Shown: positions 53,708-62,091 of the stretch, in pieces
Position numbering within the stretch: the first letter of the stretch is position 1
Layout: every line of letters starts with the position of its first letter
Origin: JAFGBM01 sp964610155
GTDB lineage: Bacteria > Actinomycetota > Actinomycetes > Actinomycetales > Demequinaceae
DNA length: 64,000 nt
Direction of reading: 5' to 3'
Assembly: GCA_964610155.1 (NCBI GenBank)
Contig: CAZSUY010000007.1
Coordinates: 1-64,000, forward strand
The notes under the pieces: generated by a model
Database searches by the model: none
Seen by the model: only the letters and a program-made list of their open reading frames with translations
What the model was told of the DNA's origin: nothing
Made by a program: the position numbers and the translations under genes

Positions 53708-54478
53708 TCACCTAACAGGGAGGCCCGCGTCCCGCATCGCCGTCTTAACCTCATCGATGCGTAGCGCCCCAAAATGAAACACGCTCGCGGCCAGCACGGC
53801 ATCGGCACCGGCGCGAACCGCCTCGACAAAGTGTGTGGTCGTTCCCGCCCCCCCCGATGCGATGAGGGGGATTGATATGATTTGACGGACCGCATCGATC
53901 ATGACGAGGTCGAACCCTCCTGTCGTGCCATCCGCGTCCATGGAGTTGAGCAGGATCTCGCCAGCGCCCAGTTCCTGCCCGCGTTCTGCCCATTCGATCG
54001 CATCGATTCCGGTCCCCCGCCGGCCCCCATGCGTAGTCACCTCCATCCCGGAGGGCGTGGTAGTGCCCTTCCTGCAACGCCGGGCATCGAGTGAAAGGAC
54101 AAGAACCTGGCTACCGAAGCGTTCCGCGATCTCGCTGATGAGCTCTGGGCGCCCTATCGCTGCGGTATTGACCCCCACCTTGTCCGCACCTGCTCGAAGC
54201 AGGGTATCGACATCTCCAACGGATCGAACCCCTCCCCCGACGGTGAGTGGCACGAAGACCTGCTCGGCCGTGCGGCGGACCACCTCGTAGGTCGTCTCCC
54301 TCCCCGCCGAGGAGGCCGATACATCGAGGAACGTCAGTTCGTCCGCCCCGGCATCACCATAGCGATGGGCAAGTTCGACGGGATCTCCGGCATCGCGAAG
54401 GTTTTCAAAATTCACCCCTTTGACGACCCGTCCAGCATCGACATCGAGACAAGGAATGACGCGAACCGCGACGCCCAC
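53708..54478 (-). CDS. hisF: Imidazole glycerol phosphate synthase subunit HisF
   Basis: Cyclase subunit producing IGP and AICAR with ammonia from HisH, which is not in the window. The TIM barrel has the catalytic aspartates (IPCLDVDAGRVVKG at the N-terminus and LLNSMDADGT) and both phosphate-binding glycine motifs (GGGVRS, ASGGAG). Length is 256 residues, GTG start, 3 nt after the FKBP stop. Confidence 0.96.
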   Translation of the reverse strand: MGVAVRVIPCLDVDAGRVVKGVNFENLRDAGDPVELAHRYGDAGADELTFLDVSASSAGRETTYEVVRRTAEQVFVPLTVGGGVRSVGDVDTLLRAGADKVGVNTAAIGRPELISEIAERFGSQVLVLSLDARRCRKGTTTPSGMEVTTHGGRRGTGIDAIEWAERGQELGAGEILLNSMDADGTTGGFDLVMIDAVRQIISIPLIASGGAGTTTHFVEAVRAGADAVLAASVFHFGALRIDEVKTAMRDAGLPVR

Positions 54479-54481
54479 CTG

Positions 54482-55345
54482 CTACTCCGGAGTCCACACG
54501 GCGAGGATGTCCACGACAAAAACGAGGGTGTCCTCTCCGTAGGCAAGATCGGGCGGAATCACCAGCAGCACCTGCGAGCCCTCGGTTCGATCTATCAAAC
54601 CCTGATCCCATCCAGCGGGCAATTGTCCAATCCCGACCTGGGCATTCATGGGGCCCTCTCCATCATCCCAACTCGACTCAAAGACCTCCCCCGTGTCGAA
54701 CGCGACCCCCAGGTAATTGACCTTGATGAGAGAACCGTCTTGAATCTGCCCTCCTGGTCCCTGGATGCGGGTCGCGACCTCGAGTTCGGTCGGTTCGACA
54801 ACATCCGGACCGATAATGATGCTCGGCTTTCCGTCCGATTCGAGGCGGACGGTGGGGAAGCCATCGTGGCTCGGGAGGACCTCCCCTGTGGCCTTCGCGG
54901 GAAGCACATCGACCACGAGCGCCACGGCACCCTGACCCTCGTATCCCTCGACGGGCGGGGAGATATGAAGGATCCGCGATCCGACCCGCTCTCTGACGAG
55001 GATGTCGTAGAGTTCCTGACCAACGAGCTCGGGCACAAGAAGGTAGGCGTTCGGCAGGTCGGTGTAGGTGTCTGTCAGGACAGCGCCCGTATCCAGGCTG
55101 ACCGCATACATGTCGAGGAGGATCCGGCCTCCGGGACTCAGGCGGTCGCCTGTGCCCGACCATAGCACCCTGGTCTGAACCCTGGAGTATTCAAGGTCCT
55201 CGGGATACTCAAGGGTTGGCGCACCGACCTCATCCGCTCCCACGACGATGTCATGGATGCTCCCGGCGTTGGGATCGGCGATGACGGCCGAGCACCCACT
55301 GAGGGCAAGGGCCAGGATAATCACAACCGCACCGATCCTGCGCAT
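54482..55345 (-). CDS. Lipoprotein with FKBP-type peptidyl-prolyl isomerase domains
   Basis: Predicted membrane-anchored foldase outside the membrane. Signal peptide MRRIGAVVIILALALSGC gives lipobox Cys18. The C-terminal 90 residues form an FKBP domain (VNYLGVAFDTGEVFESSW, GQLPAGWDQGLIDRTEGSQ, IPPDLAYGE). The middle part (about residues 65-155) looks like a second, degenerate FKBP fold. Length is 287 residues. The position directly after pafA is common in actinobacteria. The ATG has AAGGG about 6 nt upstream. Confidence 0.88.
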   Translation of the reverse strand: MRRIGAVVIILALALSGCSAVIADPNAGSIHDIVVGADEVGAPTLEYPEDLEYSRVQTRVLWSGTGDRLSPGGRILLDMYAVSLDTGAVLTDTYTDLPNAYLLVPELVGQELYDILVRERVGSRILHISPPVEGYEGQGAVALVVDVLPAKATGEVLPSHDGFPTVRLESDGKPSIIIGPDVVEPTELEVATRIQGPGGQIQDGSLIKVNYLGVAFDTGEVFESSWDDGEGPMNAQVGIGQLPAGWDQGLIDRTEGSQVLLVIPPDLAYGEDTLVFVVDILAVWTPE

Positions 55346-55368
55346 GGAATCCCTTCCGAGGCGAGTTT

Positions 55369-56793
55369 TCAGTCTACCCGGGGCTCGCCTTCGCCCATCG
55401 ATGCAATGAGATCATCGACTCGTGAATCCTCCGAACGGAAGGGATCCTTCAGAAGGATCGTTCCTCCCTCGTCGCCGATGACCTTGAGGCGCACCCAATC
55501 GGCGGCGATGTCACGATGGGAGCCTAGGCTGGCTCTCACGAATCGGCCGCGAAGCCTGGCACGGGTGGTCTGCGGGGGCTCGTCGATGGAGCGCACGATC
55601 AGGTCCTCCGTCACCACCGTGCGGACGAGTCCTTGGGCTACGAGCGAGGGATAGAGCCCCTTTCCGGGAGCGACGTCGTGGTAGGCGAGGTCTAGACGGG
55701 TGACACGGGGATCGTCGAGGCTTGCCCCCGATCGCGCCATGAAACGGTCGATGAGGCGGCGCTTGATCGCCCAGTCGAGTTCCGTCTCAACAGCAGAGAA
55801 ATCGCCGGTCGCCACTGCATCGAGCCCGCGCCCCCAAAGGGACAGGATTTGCTCGACTTCTGGGGTCGCCTCGACGACGGACCCCAACCGTGATGCAATT
55901 GCCTCGAGGTACTCCCTTTGAATCTCAATGGGAGTCAGTCGGCGACCATCCTCGAGGTTCACAAGGGTGGTGCCCGTGAGGTCGCGAGAGACCTCCCGGA
56001 TCGCCTGCATAGGACGCGCGAGGGCAAGCGACGGAAAAGGCGCCCGTCCCTCAAGCAGGCGAAGAAGGAGGTCCATGGCCCCGACCTTGACGAGGATGGT
56101 CGGCTCGGCCATCGAAGAGTCCCCGACGATAATGTGCATCCTGCGATAGAGGTCGGCGTGCGCATGGGGTTCGTCCCTGGTGTTGATCATCGGCCGCGAT
56201 CTCGTGGTAGCGGACGACATCGCCTCCCATACGTGATCCGCCCGGGGAGAGAAGCAGTACTTGGCTGCGGGGCCGGAGCCGACCGCCCCGCCAGCTCCCA
56301 CGACAATCTGCCGGGTCACGAGGAAGGGAAGGAGCGATCCGGCGAAGGAGGCAAAGTCGGGACGACGGCGAACGAGGTAGTTTTCGTGACACCCGTACGA
56401 GTTCCCAGCGGCGTCGACGTTGTTCTTGTATAGGTGGATCTCGCCCTCGATGCCGACTCCGGCAAGGCGCCCCTCCCCGTCTGCGACCAGGTTGGCCACG
56501 ATCCGCTCCCCGGCCTTGTCCTGGGCAATGAGGTCCGTCAGGCTGTCACACTCGGCTGTCGCGTATTCGGGGTGCGCACCAACATCGATGTACAGCCTCG
56601 CCCCATTGGTCAGGAATACGTTGGAGGAACGGCCCCACTTGACAACCGAGTGGAAGAGGGCGCCCGCCACCTCCTCCGGCGTGACCTTTCGGTCGGACCG
56701 ATGCACGAAGTGCAGCCCGAATTCGGTTTCAAGCCCAAAGATGCGTCGAGCGGGATCGACGGTCAGGGGCTCGGGAACCTCGATAGCGGGCAC
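55369..56793 (-). CDS. pafA: Pup-protein ligase
   Basis: Links the C-terminal glutamate of Pup to substrate lysines using ATP. The 474-residue glutamine-synthetase-like protein begins IFGLETEFG, has YKNNVD and INTRDEPHA, and lacks the roughly 40-residue loop that marks Dop, which identifies it as PafA. GTG start. It lies only 14 nt after pup, so the prcB and prcA genes usually found between them are missing. Confidence 0.96.
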   Translation of the reverse strand: MPAIEVPEPLTVDPARRIFGLETEFGLHFVHRSDRKVTPEEVAGALFHSVVKWGRSSNVFLTNGARLYIDVGAHPEYATAECDSLTDLIAQDKAGERIVANLVADGEGRLAGVGIEGEIHLYKNNVDAAGNSYGCHENYLVRRRPDFASFAGSLLPFLVTRQIVVGAGGAVGSGPAAKYCFSPRADHVWEAMSSATTRSRPMINTRDEPHAHADLYRRMHIIVGDSSMAEPTILVKVGAMDLLLRLLEGRAPFPSLALARPMQAIREVSRDLTGTTLVNLEDGRRLTPIEIQREYLEAIASRLGSVVEATPEVEQILSLWGRGLDAVATGDFSAVETELDWAIKRRLIDRFMARSGASLDDPRVTRLDLAYHDVAPGKGLYPSLVAQGLVRTVVTEDLIVRSIDEPPQTTRARLRGRFVRASLGSHRDIAADWVRLKVIGDEGGTILLKDPFRSEDSRVDDLIASMGEGEPRVD

Positions 56794-56807
56794 GGTGGCG
56801 GACTGAC

Positions 56808-56993
56808 CTACTCGCCGCCCTTTTGGACGAAACTACGGACGAACTGCTCTGCGTTCTGCTGCAGGGTCACGTCGATCTCGTCTAAAAGGGCATCCACCGC
56901 ACTCGATTGCCCTTGAGGAGACCCCGAAGGAGGGGGTGCCGGGGCGTCATCGGCGTCATCGTATGGATGCTCGCTTGAAGAGACCTGAGGCAT
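56808..56993 (-). CDS. pup: Prokaryotic ubiquitin-like protein Pup, ending in GGE
   Basis: Small disordered modifier. The 61-residue product has the helical ARC-binding core (VDALLDEIDVTLQQNAEQF) and the terminal VQKGGE. Most actinobacterial Pups end in GGQ and need deamidation by Dop; this one already carries glutamate and could be ligated directly. The N-terminal half is acidic and proline-rich. It lies 9 nt after dop and 14 nt before pafA. Confidence 0.95.
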   Translation of the reverse strand: MPQVSSSEHPYDDADDAPAPPPSGSPQGQSSAVDALLDEIDVTLQQNAEQFVRSFVQKGGE

Positions 56994-57002
56994 GAGACGA
57001 GT

Positions 57003-58499
57003 CTACGGCGCCAGCAACTCCTCTATCAGCGGGTGGCTAGTCGCGAAGGGATCATCCAGATGGATGACCTCGAGATCGCCGTGCTCGGTCTCTCGATCAA
57101 GCACGACCGTGCTCCATCCGGCTGCGTCGACGATGTCCGAACGACGATCGACCATTGCCCCCCGCAGACGAGCCCGGGTGTCCTGAGGCGGATGGGCGAC
57201 CGCCCGAGCAACCTCATCATCCTCGACGAGGGTGTCGAAGGATCCAGCGGCCGCGAGGCGGGCGAACAACCCCTCACTGTGGTCTAAGTCGCTCCAGCGG
57301 ATATCCGCCGCCGCGAGGCTCGGATCGTCCCACGGGAGGGGGGCGTCCGCTGAACCGTGACGCTCTCTGAGCCTTTCAAGAAGGTTGAGCTTCGCCACCC
57401 ATTCGACCTGGCGCGTACACGAGAGGGGATCCTGAGCAAGGCCCCCGAGCACGGCTTCCCAACGCGCGACGACACGTGCATCCTCGGCGTCGGTGGCGTA
57501 GTCCCGGACAATCCCGAGAAGGCCTCGCTGGATCTCAAGGGCGGTGGCTCCCTCCCCCGTCGTGAGCTTCAGGGGACGCCCAAGACTCAGGTCTCGAGAC
57601 ACCTCCTGGACGGCGGCCACCGGATCGGCGAGGACCTGGATGTCAAGACGCTCGTCCCCCGCCTCGATAGCGGATAGGACCAGGGAGGTCGTCCCGATCT
57701 TGAGGTAGGTCGGCGTCTCCATGCGATTCGCATCACCCAGGATGATGTGGAGCCGCCTCCACCTTGTCGGATTCGCGTGCGGCTCGTCTCGGGTGTTGAC
57801 GATCGGGCGACGAAGGGTTGTCTCGAGTCCCACTTCCTCTTCGATGTAATCGGCTCGCTGAGAAATCTGAAAACCAGGGACCTCCCCTCGCTGTCCTAGG
57901 CCAACACGACCGGCCCCGGTGTAAACCTGTCTAGTGACGAGATGGGCGGTCAGACGCCTCGCCAGATCGTCGAAGGGTACGGATCTCGCCACCAGGAAGT
58001 TCTCGTGTGTGCCGTACGAGGCTCCCTTTCCATCGACATTGTTCTTGTAGAGGGCGATCCGAAAACCCTCCGCCGCCGCAGCCACGGCCGCCTCCCTGAG
58101 GACCTCGTCACCCGCCTTGTCCCACACGACCGCATCCCGAGCGTTCGACACCTCCGGGCCTGAATACTCCGGATGGGCATGATCGACATACAGGCGGGCG
58201 CCGTTGGGAAGGACCGCGTTTAGATGAGCAGGATCCTCCCACATCCCCCGTCGGCGTCTTCGGGTGATGAATGCCCTCGGTTCGTCCGTCAGGAGGTCGG
58301 GGCTTGCCGATTCGCGAGCCCTGCGGTATCCCCTCTGATCGTTGAGGGGATCCTCGCCCCCATAGTCCCAGTGGGCCGTCGCCGCACCGACCGATGCCCG
58401 ATATGACGCGACGAGGGCGCTACTGAGCAGGATGGGGTTCGCCCCGGGATCGTTACGATCGATGACCCCGTACTCTGTCTCGATGCCGACAATCCGCAC
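57003..58499 (-). CDS. dop: Depupylase/Pup deamidase Dop
   Basis: PafA-like enzyme that removes Pup from substrates and deamidates PupGln. The 498-residue protein starts MRIVGIETEYG and contains the diagnostic Dop loop (about residues 46-85, basic, with ARESASPDLLTDEPRAF). YKNNVDGKG and NTRDEPHAN are intact. With a GGE Pup only the depupylation role would be needed. The GTG start lies 2 nt after the arc stop. Confidence 0.95.
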   Translation of the reverse strand: MRIVGIETEYGVIDRNDPGANPILLSSALVASYRASVGAATAHWDYGGEDPLNDQRGYRRARESASPDLLTDEPRAFITRRRRRGMWEDPAHLNAVLPNGARLYVDHAHPEYSGPEVSNARDAVVWDKAGDEVLREAAVAAAAEGFRIALYKNNVDGKGASYGTHENFLVARSVPFDDLARRLTAHLVTRQVYTGAGRVGLGQRGEVPGFQISQRADYIEEEVGLETTLRRPIVNTRDEPHANPTRWRRLHIILGDANRMETPTYLKIGTTSLVLSAIEAGDERLDIQVLADPVAAVQEVSRDLSLGRPLKLTTGEGATALEIQRGLLGIVRDYATDAEDARVVARWEAVLGGLAQDPLSCTRQVEWVAKLNLLERLRERHGSADAPLPWDDPSLAAADIRWSDLDHSEGLFARLAAAGSFDTLVEDDEVARAVAHPPQDTRARLRGAMVDRRSDIVDAAGWSTVVLDRETEHGDLEVIHLDDPFATSHPLIEELLAP

Positions 58500-58501
58500 C
58501 G

Positions 58502-59920
58502 TCAGCCCCTATCGAGATGCCGGGCAGACACGGCTCTGGCCTCGGCCACTTCCTCCGCACATGCCTCGAGTATGTGTTCAGGCCGGATGCCCCGATCCCC
58601 ACCTGAGATGATGTCCTTGATCGCTCGGGTCTTCGCCCGGTCGACGATGTTGCGGAGCATCGCCCCTGAGACGAATATCGCGTCATCCCTCTCGGGGAAG
58701 AAGAGGTAGTCGGCCGCCGCTTGCACCATCAGGGCGACGGCCGCCTCCGGACCCCCAGCCGATGCGAGTATCTCCGCGTGTAGTGGCAGGTCGGGCATCA
58801 AATACTTGCCGAGGATATCGGCGGCGGCGTCTGTGTCCGGCCGAGCGATTTCGATCTTCACGTCAAGGCGTCCAGGGCGAAGGATTGCGGGATCGATCAT
58901 GTCTTCGCGGTTTGATGCCCCGATGACGATGACATTGTCGAGCCCCTCGATCCCATCCAACTCGGTGAGCAACTGAGGCACGATCGTGTTCTCGATGTCG
59001 GACGAAACGCCCGACCCCCGCACACGGAAGAGCGCGTCCATCTCGTCGAAGAAGATGACGACTGGTGTGCCTTCCGCGGATTTGGCCCGGGCTCGTTCAA
59101 AGATCGTACGGATGTACCTTTCCGTCTCACCGACGTATTTGTTGAGGAGTTCCGGCCCCTTTATGGCCAGAAAGTAACTCCGGTCGCTTCCGACGGCATC
59201 GGCCAGGGAGTGGGCGACGGCCTTCGCGATGAGCGTTTTCCCACACCCGGGTGGTCCGTAAAGGAGAAGTCCCCTAGGGGGAGTAAGGGAGTGTTCACGA
59301 TACAACTCGGGATGCCGCAAGGGCAGCTCGATCGCATCGCGGATGCGCTCGATTTGGCTTGCGAGGCCACCGATGGCCGAATAATCGACATCGGGCACTT
59401 CCTCAAGTAGGAGCGACTCTACCCCGGTCCTCTCGACCCGCTCGGAGGCGAAGCCTGTTCGGGGGTCGACGATAACGGTGTCACCCTCGTGAAGCCGCTC
59501 CAGGGCGTGGCCCCCTAGGAAGAGCACGACGCGCTCGTCCTCGCCGCGCGTGACGATAAGGACCCTGTCGTTGTCCAGCACCTCCCTAACAATCGCGGCC
59601 TGACCAACCCTCTCTGGCTCACCGACATCAACGACAACGTTGAGCGCATTGAGGAGGACTTCGGCTCCGGGGAGAAGGCCCCTGCTGACGGCAGGTGAGG
59701 CTGCAACCCGCATTCGGCGCCCGGCGACCATGACATCGGCGTGCTCGCCTGCCCATCCGAGAAGCGTGCCAAAGGTCTGCGGAGGGGCGGACAACTCCCC
59801 TAGCCTCTCGCGCAATTCTCCCAACTGCGAGCGTGCGGCCTCCAGCAATCGCCCAAGCTCAGCATTCTGCCGCTCAAGCCGCGCCATATCATCGCCTAGT
59901 CCCATCACTCCGCCGTTCAT
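58502..59920 (-). CDS. arc: Proteasome-type AAA ATPase ARC/Mpa, C-terminally short
   Basis: Hexameric ATPase that recognises Pup by its coiled coil and unfolds pupylated proteins. A short N-terminal coiled coil (residues 11-43) is followed by two OB folds (about 48-157) and an AAA domain. Walker A is GPPGCGKT (222-229), the pore loop is FLAIKG (250-255) and Walker B is VVIFFDEMDAL. The protein is 472 residues, whereas Mycobacterium tuberculosis Mpa has 609. It ends shortly after the AAA small domain (SARHLDRG) and has no GQYL-type tail for docking on the 20S proteasome. dop starts immediately after, so no room is left for one. Confidence 0.93.
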   Translation of the reverse strand: MNGGVMGLGDDMARLERQNAELGRLLEAARSQLGELRERLGELSAPPQTFGTLLGWAGEHADVMVAGRRMRVAASPAVSRGLLPGAEVLLNALNVVVDVGEPERVGQAAIVREVLDNDRVLIVTRGEDERVVLFLGGHALERLHEGDTVIVDPRTGFASERVERTGVESLLLEEVPDVDYSAIGGLASQIERIRDAIELPLRHPELYREHSLTPPRGLLLYGPPGCGKTLIAKAVAHSLADAVGSDRSYFLAIKGPELLNKYVGETERYIRTIFERARAKSAEGTPVVIFFDEMDALFRVRGSGVSSDIENTIVPQLLTELDGIEGLDNVIVIGASNREDMIDPAILRPGRLDVKIEIARPDTDAAADILGKYLMPDLPLHAEILASAGGPEAAVALMVQAAADYLFFPERDDAIFVSGAMLRNIVDRAKTRAIKDIISGGDRGIRPEHILEACAEEVAEARAVSARHLDRG

Positions 59921-60897
59921 TCGTCAGCGCTCAAGGCCCTTCGGCTCAAGCGTCGCACCTTCTTCTCGCTCACCATTCTCTCGCCCAACTCTTCCGCGCT
60001 CCAGGAAGAATCGACCGGGTAAGCCCCCTTCGCAGGACGCCGTCGCCGGGGAGGCGCCTCGACGCCGGGGGCCAGACGACGGGTCATGATGAGGAATCCC
60101 GTATGTCCGATCATGCGGTGGTCGGGACGCACGGCCAGGCCCTCAAGGTGCCACGTTCTAACGACGGTCTCCCATGCGAAGGGCTCGGTGAACCCACCGT
60201 GTTTACGTAGGTCCTCCGCCACGCGAGAGAGCTGGGTAGTCGTCGCTACGTAGACGATAAATCCACCACCGGGGGCGAGGACGGTTGCCGCGACCTCGAT
60301 ATTCTCCCACGGGGCAAGCATGTCAAGAACGACCCGATCGATCGACCCCGGCTCGCTCGCCTCAACCACGACATCGGCGAAGTCCCCAATCCGGAGGTCC
60401 CAGGAGGGATGCCGCCCACCGAAGAAGGCCTCGACATTCGCGCGAGCGATGATCGCGAAGTCCTCACGGCGCTCGATTGAAAGCAGAGATCCGCCATCTC
60501 CCACGGCTTGAAGGAGCGAGAGGGTCAGGGAACCCGAACCCACCCCGGCTTCGACGACCCGAGCCCCGGGGAAGATGTCACCCATGGCCACGATCTGGCC
60601 GGCGTCCTTCGGGTAGACGATCTGGGCTCCTCTCGGCATGGATAGGACATAGTCCTGGAGCATGGGGCGAAGCGCAAGATAGCCCACCTCAGACGCCGTC
60701 GTTACGAGGGAGCCCTCGGGCATCCCGATCACGGCGTCGTGCTCAAGAATCCCCCGGTGGGTATGGAAGGCCTTCCCCGATTCGAGTTGGAAGGTGTGAT
60801 GGCGTCCTTTCGCATCGGTCAGTTGGACACGATCCCCTGCTCGGAAGGGGCCTCGACGCAGGTCGGCACCGATGAGGGGCCCCTCGGGAGGTTTCAT
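59917..60897 (-). CDS. trmI: tRNA (adenine-58-N1)-methyltransferase TrmI
   Basis: Methylates A58 in the tRNA T loop. The 326-residue protein has an N-terminal beta-barrel, the QIVYPKDAG motif of bacterial TrmI, and the SAM-binding VEAGVGSGSLTLSLL. A basic tail (RRRRPAKG, EKKVRRLSRR) may bind RNA. trmI next to arc is a standard actinobacterial order. The ATG follows a TAGAAT -10 box by 6 nt. Confidence 0.94.
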   Translation of the reverse strand: MKPPEGPLIGADLRRGPFRAGDRVQLTDAKGRHHTFQLESGKAFHTHRGILEHDAVIGMPEGSLVTTASEVGYLALRPMLQDYVLSMPRGAQIVYPKDAGQIVAMGDIFPGARVVEAGVGSGSLTLSLLQAVGDGGSLLSIERREDFAIIARANVEAFFGGRHPSWDLRIGDFADVVVEASEPGSIDRVVLDMLAPWENIEVAATVLAPGGGFIVYVATTTQLSRVAEDLRKHGGFTEPFAWETVVRTWHLEGLAVRPDHRMIGHTGFLIMTRRLAPGVEAPPRRRRPAKGAYPVDSSWSAEELGERMVSEKKVRRLSRRALSADE

Positions 60898-60903
60898 CCC
60901 CTA

Positions 60904-60909
60904 ATTCTA
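60904..60909 (-). promoter_or_regulatory. -10 box of trmI-arc-dop-pup-pafA (leaderless)
   Basis: TAGAAT on the minus strand, 6 nt before the trmI ATG. The close spacing of the next genes suggests that it drives the whole pupylation cluster. Confidence 0.55.
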
Positions 60910-60925
60910 GGGGCGCCATGTCTCC

Positions 60926-62035
60926 CTACCCGAGGTGGGCTGATATGTCCACAAGTCGAACGACCCCCACGACCTCTCCCTCGTCAACGACCGCCAACGC
61001 GTCGGCCTTCCCCCACCACTCCCTGGCGCTTTCGAGCAACTCCTGTCCGGTGAGGGTCGGAGCCACTACCGCCCCCCTAGGGAGGGGGATGGTGACCGAC
61101 GATAGCTGGGTCGTTGAGATCCGCTCAGCTGGGACCGCGTCGGCCGCCTCCAGAGAGAAGTGCCCGGCCGTTTCGGAATCGACGGAAAGGACAACGACCT
61201 CCTCGCATTCGGCCGCCCTGACGAGATCGAGGGCATAGGCAAGGGTCGCATCATGGGGGACCCCGACGGCACCCCTCATGGTCCGGACGACGGTCATGAC
61301 CTCAACCTTCTCGATCAAATGGGCGGTCTTGAGGGCCACCCCTGCCGCTGGCCAGAGGATCGAAAGGATCAGGAACGCCCAGATCAGATCAACCATGTCT
61401 GGGGTCTTGCCCGCACCGAAATTCGAGTACAGCACGTAGAGGAGAAAGGAGAAGGCGACGGCTCGACCACCCCATGCCGCGGCCTTCATGCCTGCCACCC
61501 GGTTGCCCGTTACCCCCCAGACGATAGCCTCGAGGACCCTCCCCCCATCGAGAGGGGTTCCGGGGAGGGCATTGAAGACGGCGAGGAAGAGGTTGACGAC
61601 GGCGAGACCCCGCACGATGGTGTACGTTCCCGTCGACAGATCGAGCCCCATGAGGCTCAGCATGACCAGCCCGAGCACCGCGTTCGCCAGAGGTCCCGCC
61701 GCGGCCGTGACGCCAGAGACCGTCGGGGTGATGTTCTTCGCATCGAATGTCGTGTGGCCGCCCACGAGCGTGATGACGATCTCCTTGACCTCCCTCTTGA
61801 ATATCCGAGCCGCGAGGGCATGGCCGAGTTCATGAAGGAGCACCGACCCCATAAGCAAGCCAGCGAGAAGAACACCCCTAGCGACGCTGGCACCCGTCGT
61901 CACGCCCTGATCGCCGGTCACCAGGAGAAAGGCGATAAGGGCGATGAGGACGAAGGTTGTCGGATGGAGGACGATACGGGCCCCCCAGAGATGGCCGATC
62001 GTCCATCCCCTCGTTGTCTGCCGCACCGGAGTCAT
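60926..62035 (-). CDS. M50 site-2-type metalloprotease with CBS domains
   Basis: Intramembrane zinc protease of the SpoIVFB/Rv2625c-like branch. HELGH at residues 68-72 supplies zinc ligands and the catalytic Glu, and NALPGTPLDGG places D163 as the third ligand. There are about six hydrophobic segments and a C-terminal pair of CBS-like motifs (about 245-365) that may sense nucleotides. Length is 369 residues. The ATG follows a TACGGT -10 box by 6 nt. Its substrate is unknown. It neighbours the pupylation genes in many actinobacteria. Confidence 0.9.
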   Translation of the reverse strand: MTPVRQTTRGWTIGHLWGARIVLHPTTFVLIALIAFLLVTGDQGVTTGASVARGVLLAGLLMGSVLLHELGHALAARIFKREVKEIVITLVGGHTTFDAKNITPTVSGVTAAAGPLANAVLGLVMLSLMGLDLSTGTYTIVRGLAVVNLFLAVFNALPGTPLDGGRVLEAIVWGVTGNRVAGMKAAAWGGRAVAFSFLLYVLYSNFGAGKTPDMVDLIWAFLILSILWPAAGVALKTAHLIEKVEVMTVVRTMRGAVGVPHDATLAYALDLVRAAECEEVVVLSVDSETAGHFSLEAADAVPAERISTTQLSSVTIPLPRGAVVAPTLTGQELLESAREWWGKADALAVVDEGEVVGVVRLVDISAHLG

Positions 62036-62041
62036 GCCCCT

Positions 62042-62047
62042 ACCGTA
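62042..62047 (-). promoter_or_regulatory. -10 box of the M50 protease gene (leaderless)
   Basis: TACGGT on the minus strand, 6 nt before the ATG; no Shine-Dalgarno. Confidence 0.5.
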
Positions 62048-62079
62048 GCGAGTTCGCCACTCAAGAGGCTCGGTGTCCG

Positions 62080-62085
62080 TAGGGT
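62080..62085 (+). promoter_or_regulatory. -10 box of the RecB-like nuclease gene
   Basis: TAGGGT on the plus strand, 6 nt before the ATG at 62092, divergent from the M50 protease promoter. GGAG also lies in the spacer. Confidence 0.45.
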
Positions 62086-62091
62086 GGAGTC

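Noticed and set aside
56794..56807. Search for prcB/prcA between pup and pafA
   Set aside because: Only 14 nt are present, and no frame in the neighbourhood encodes a proteasome-type N-terminal threonine hydrolase.
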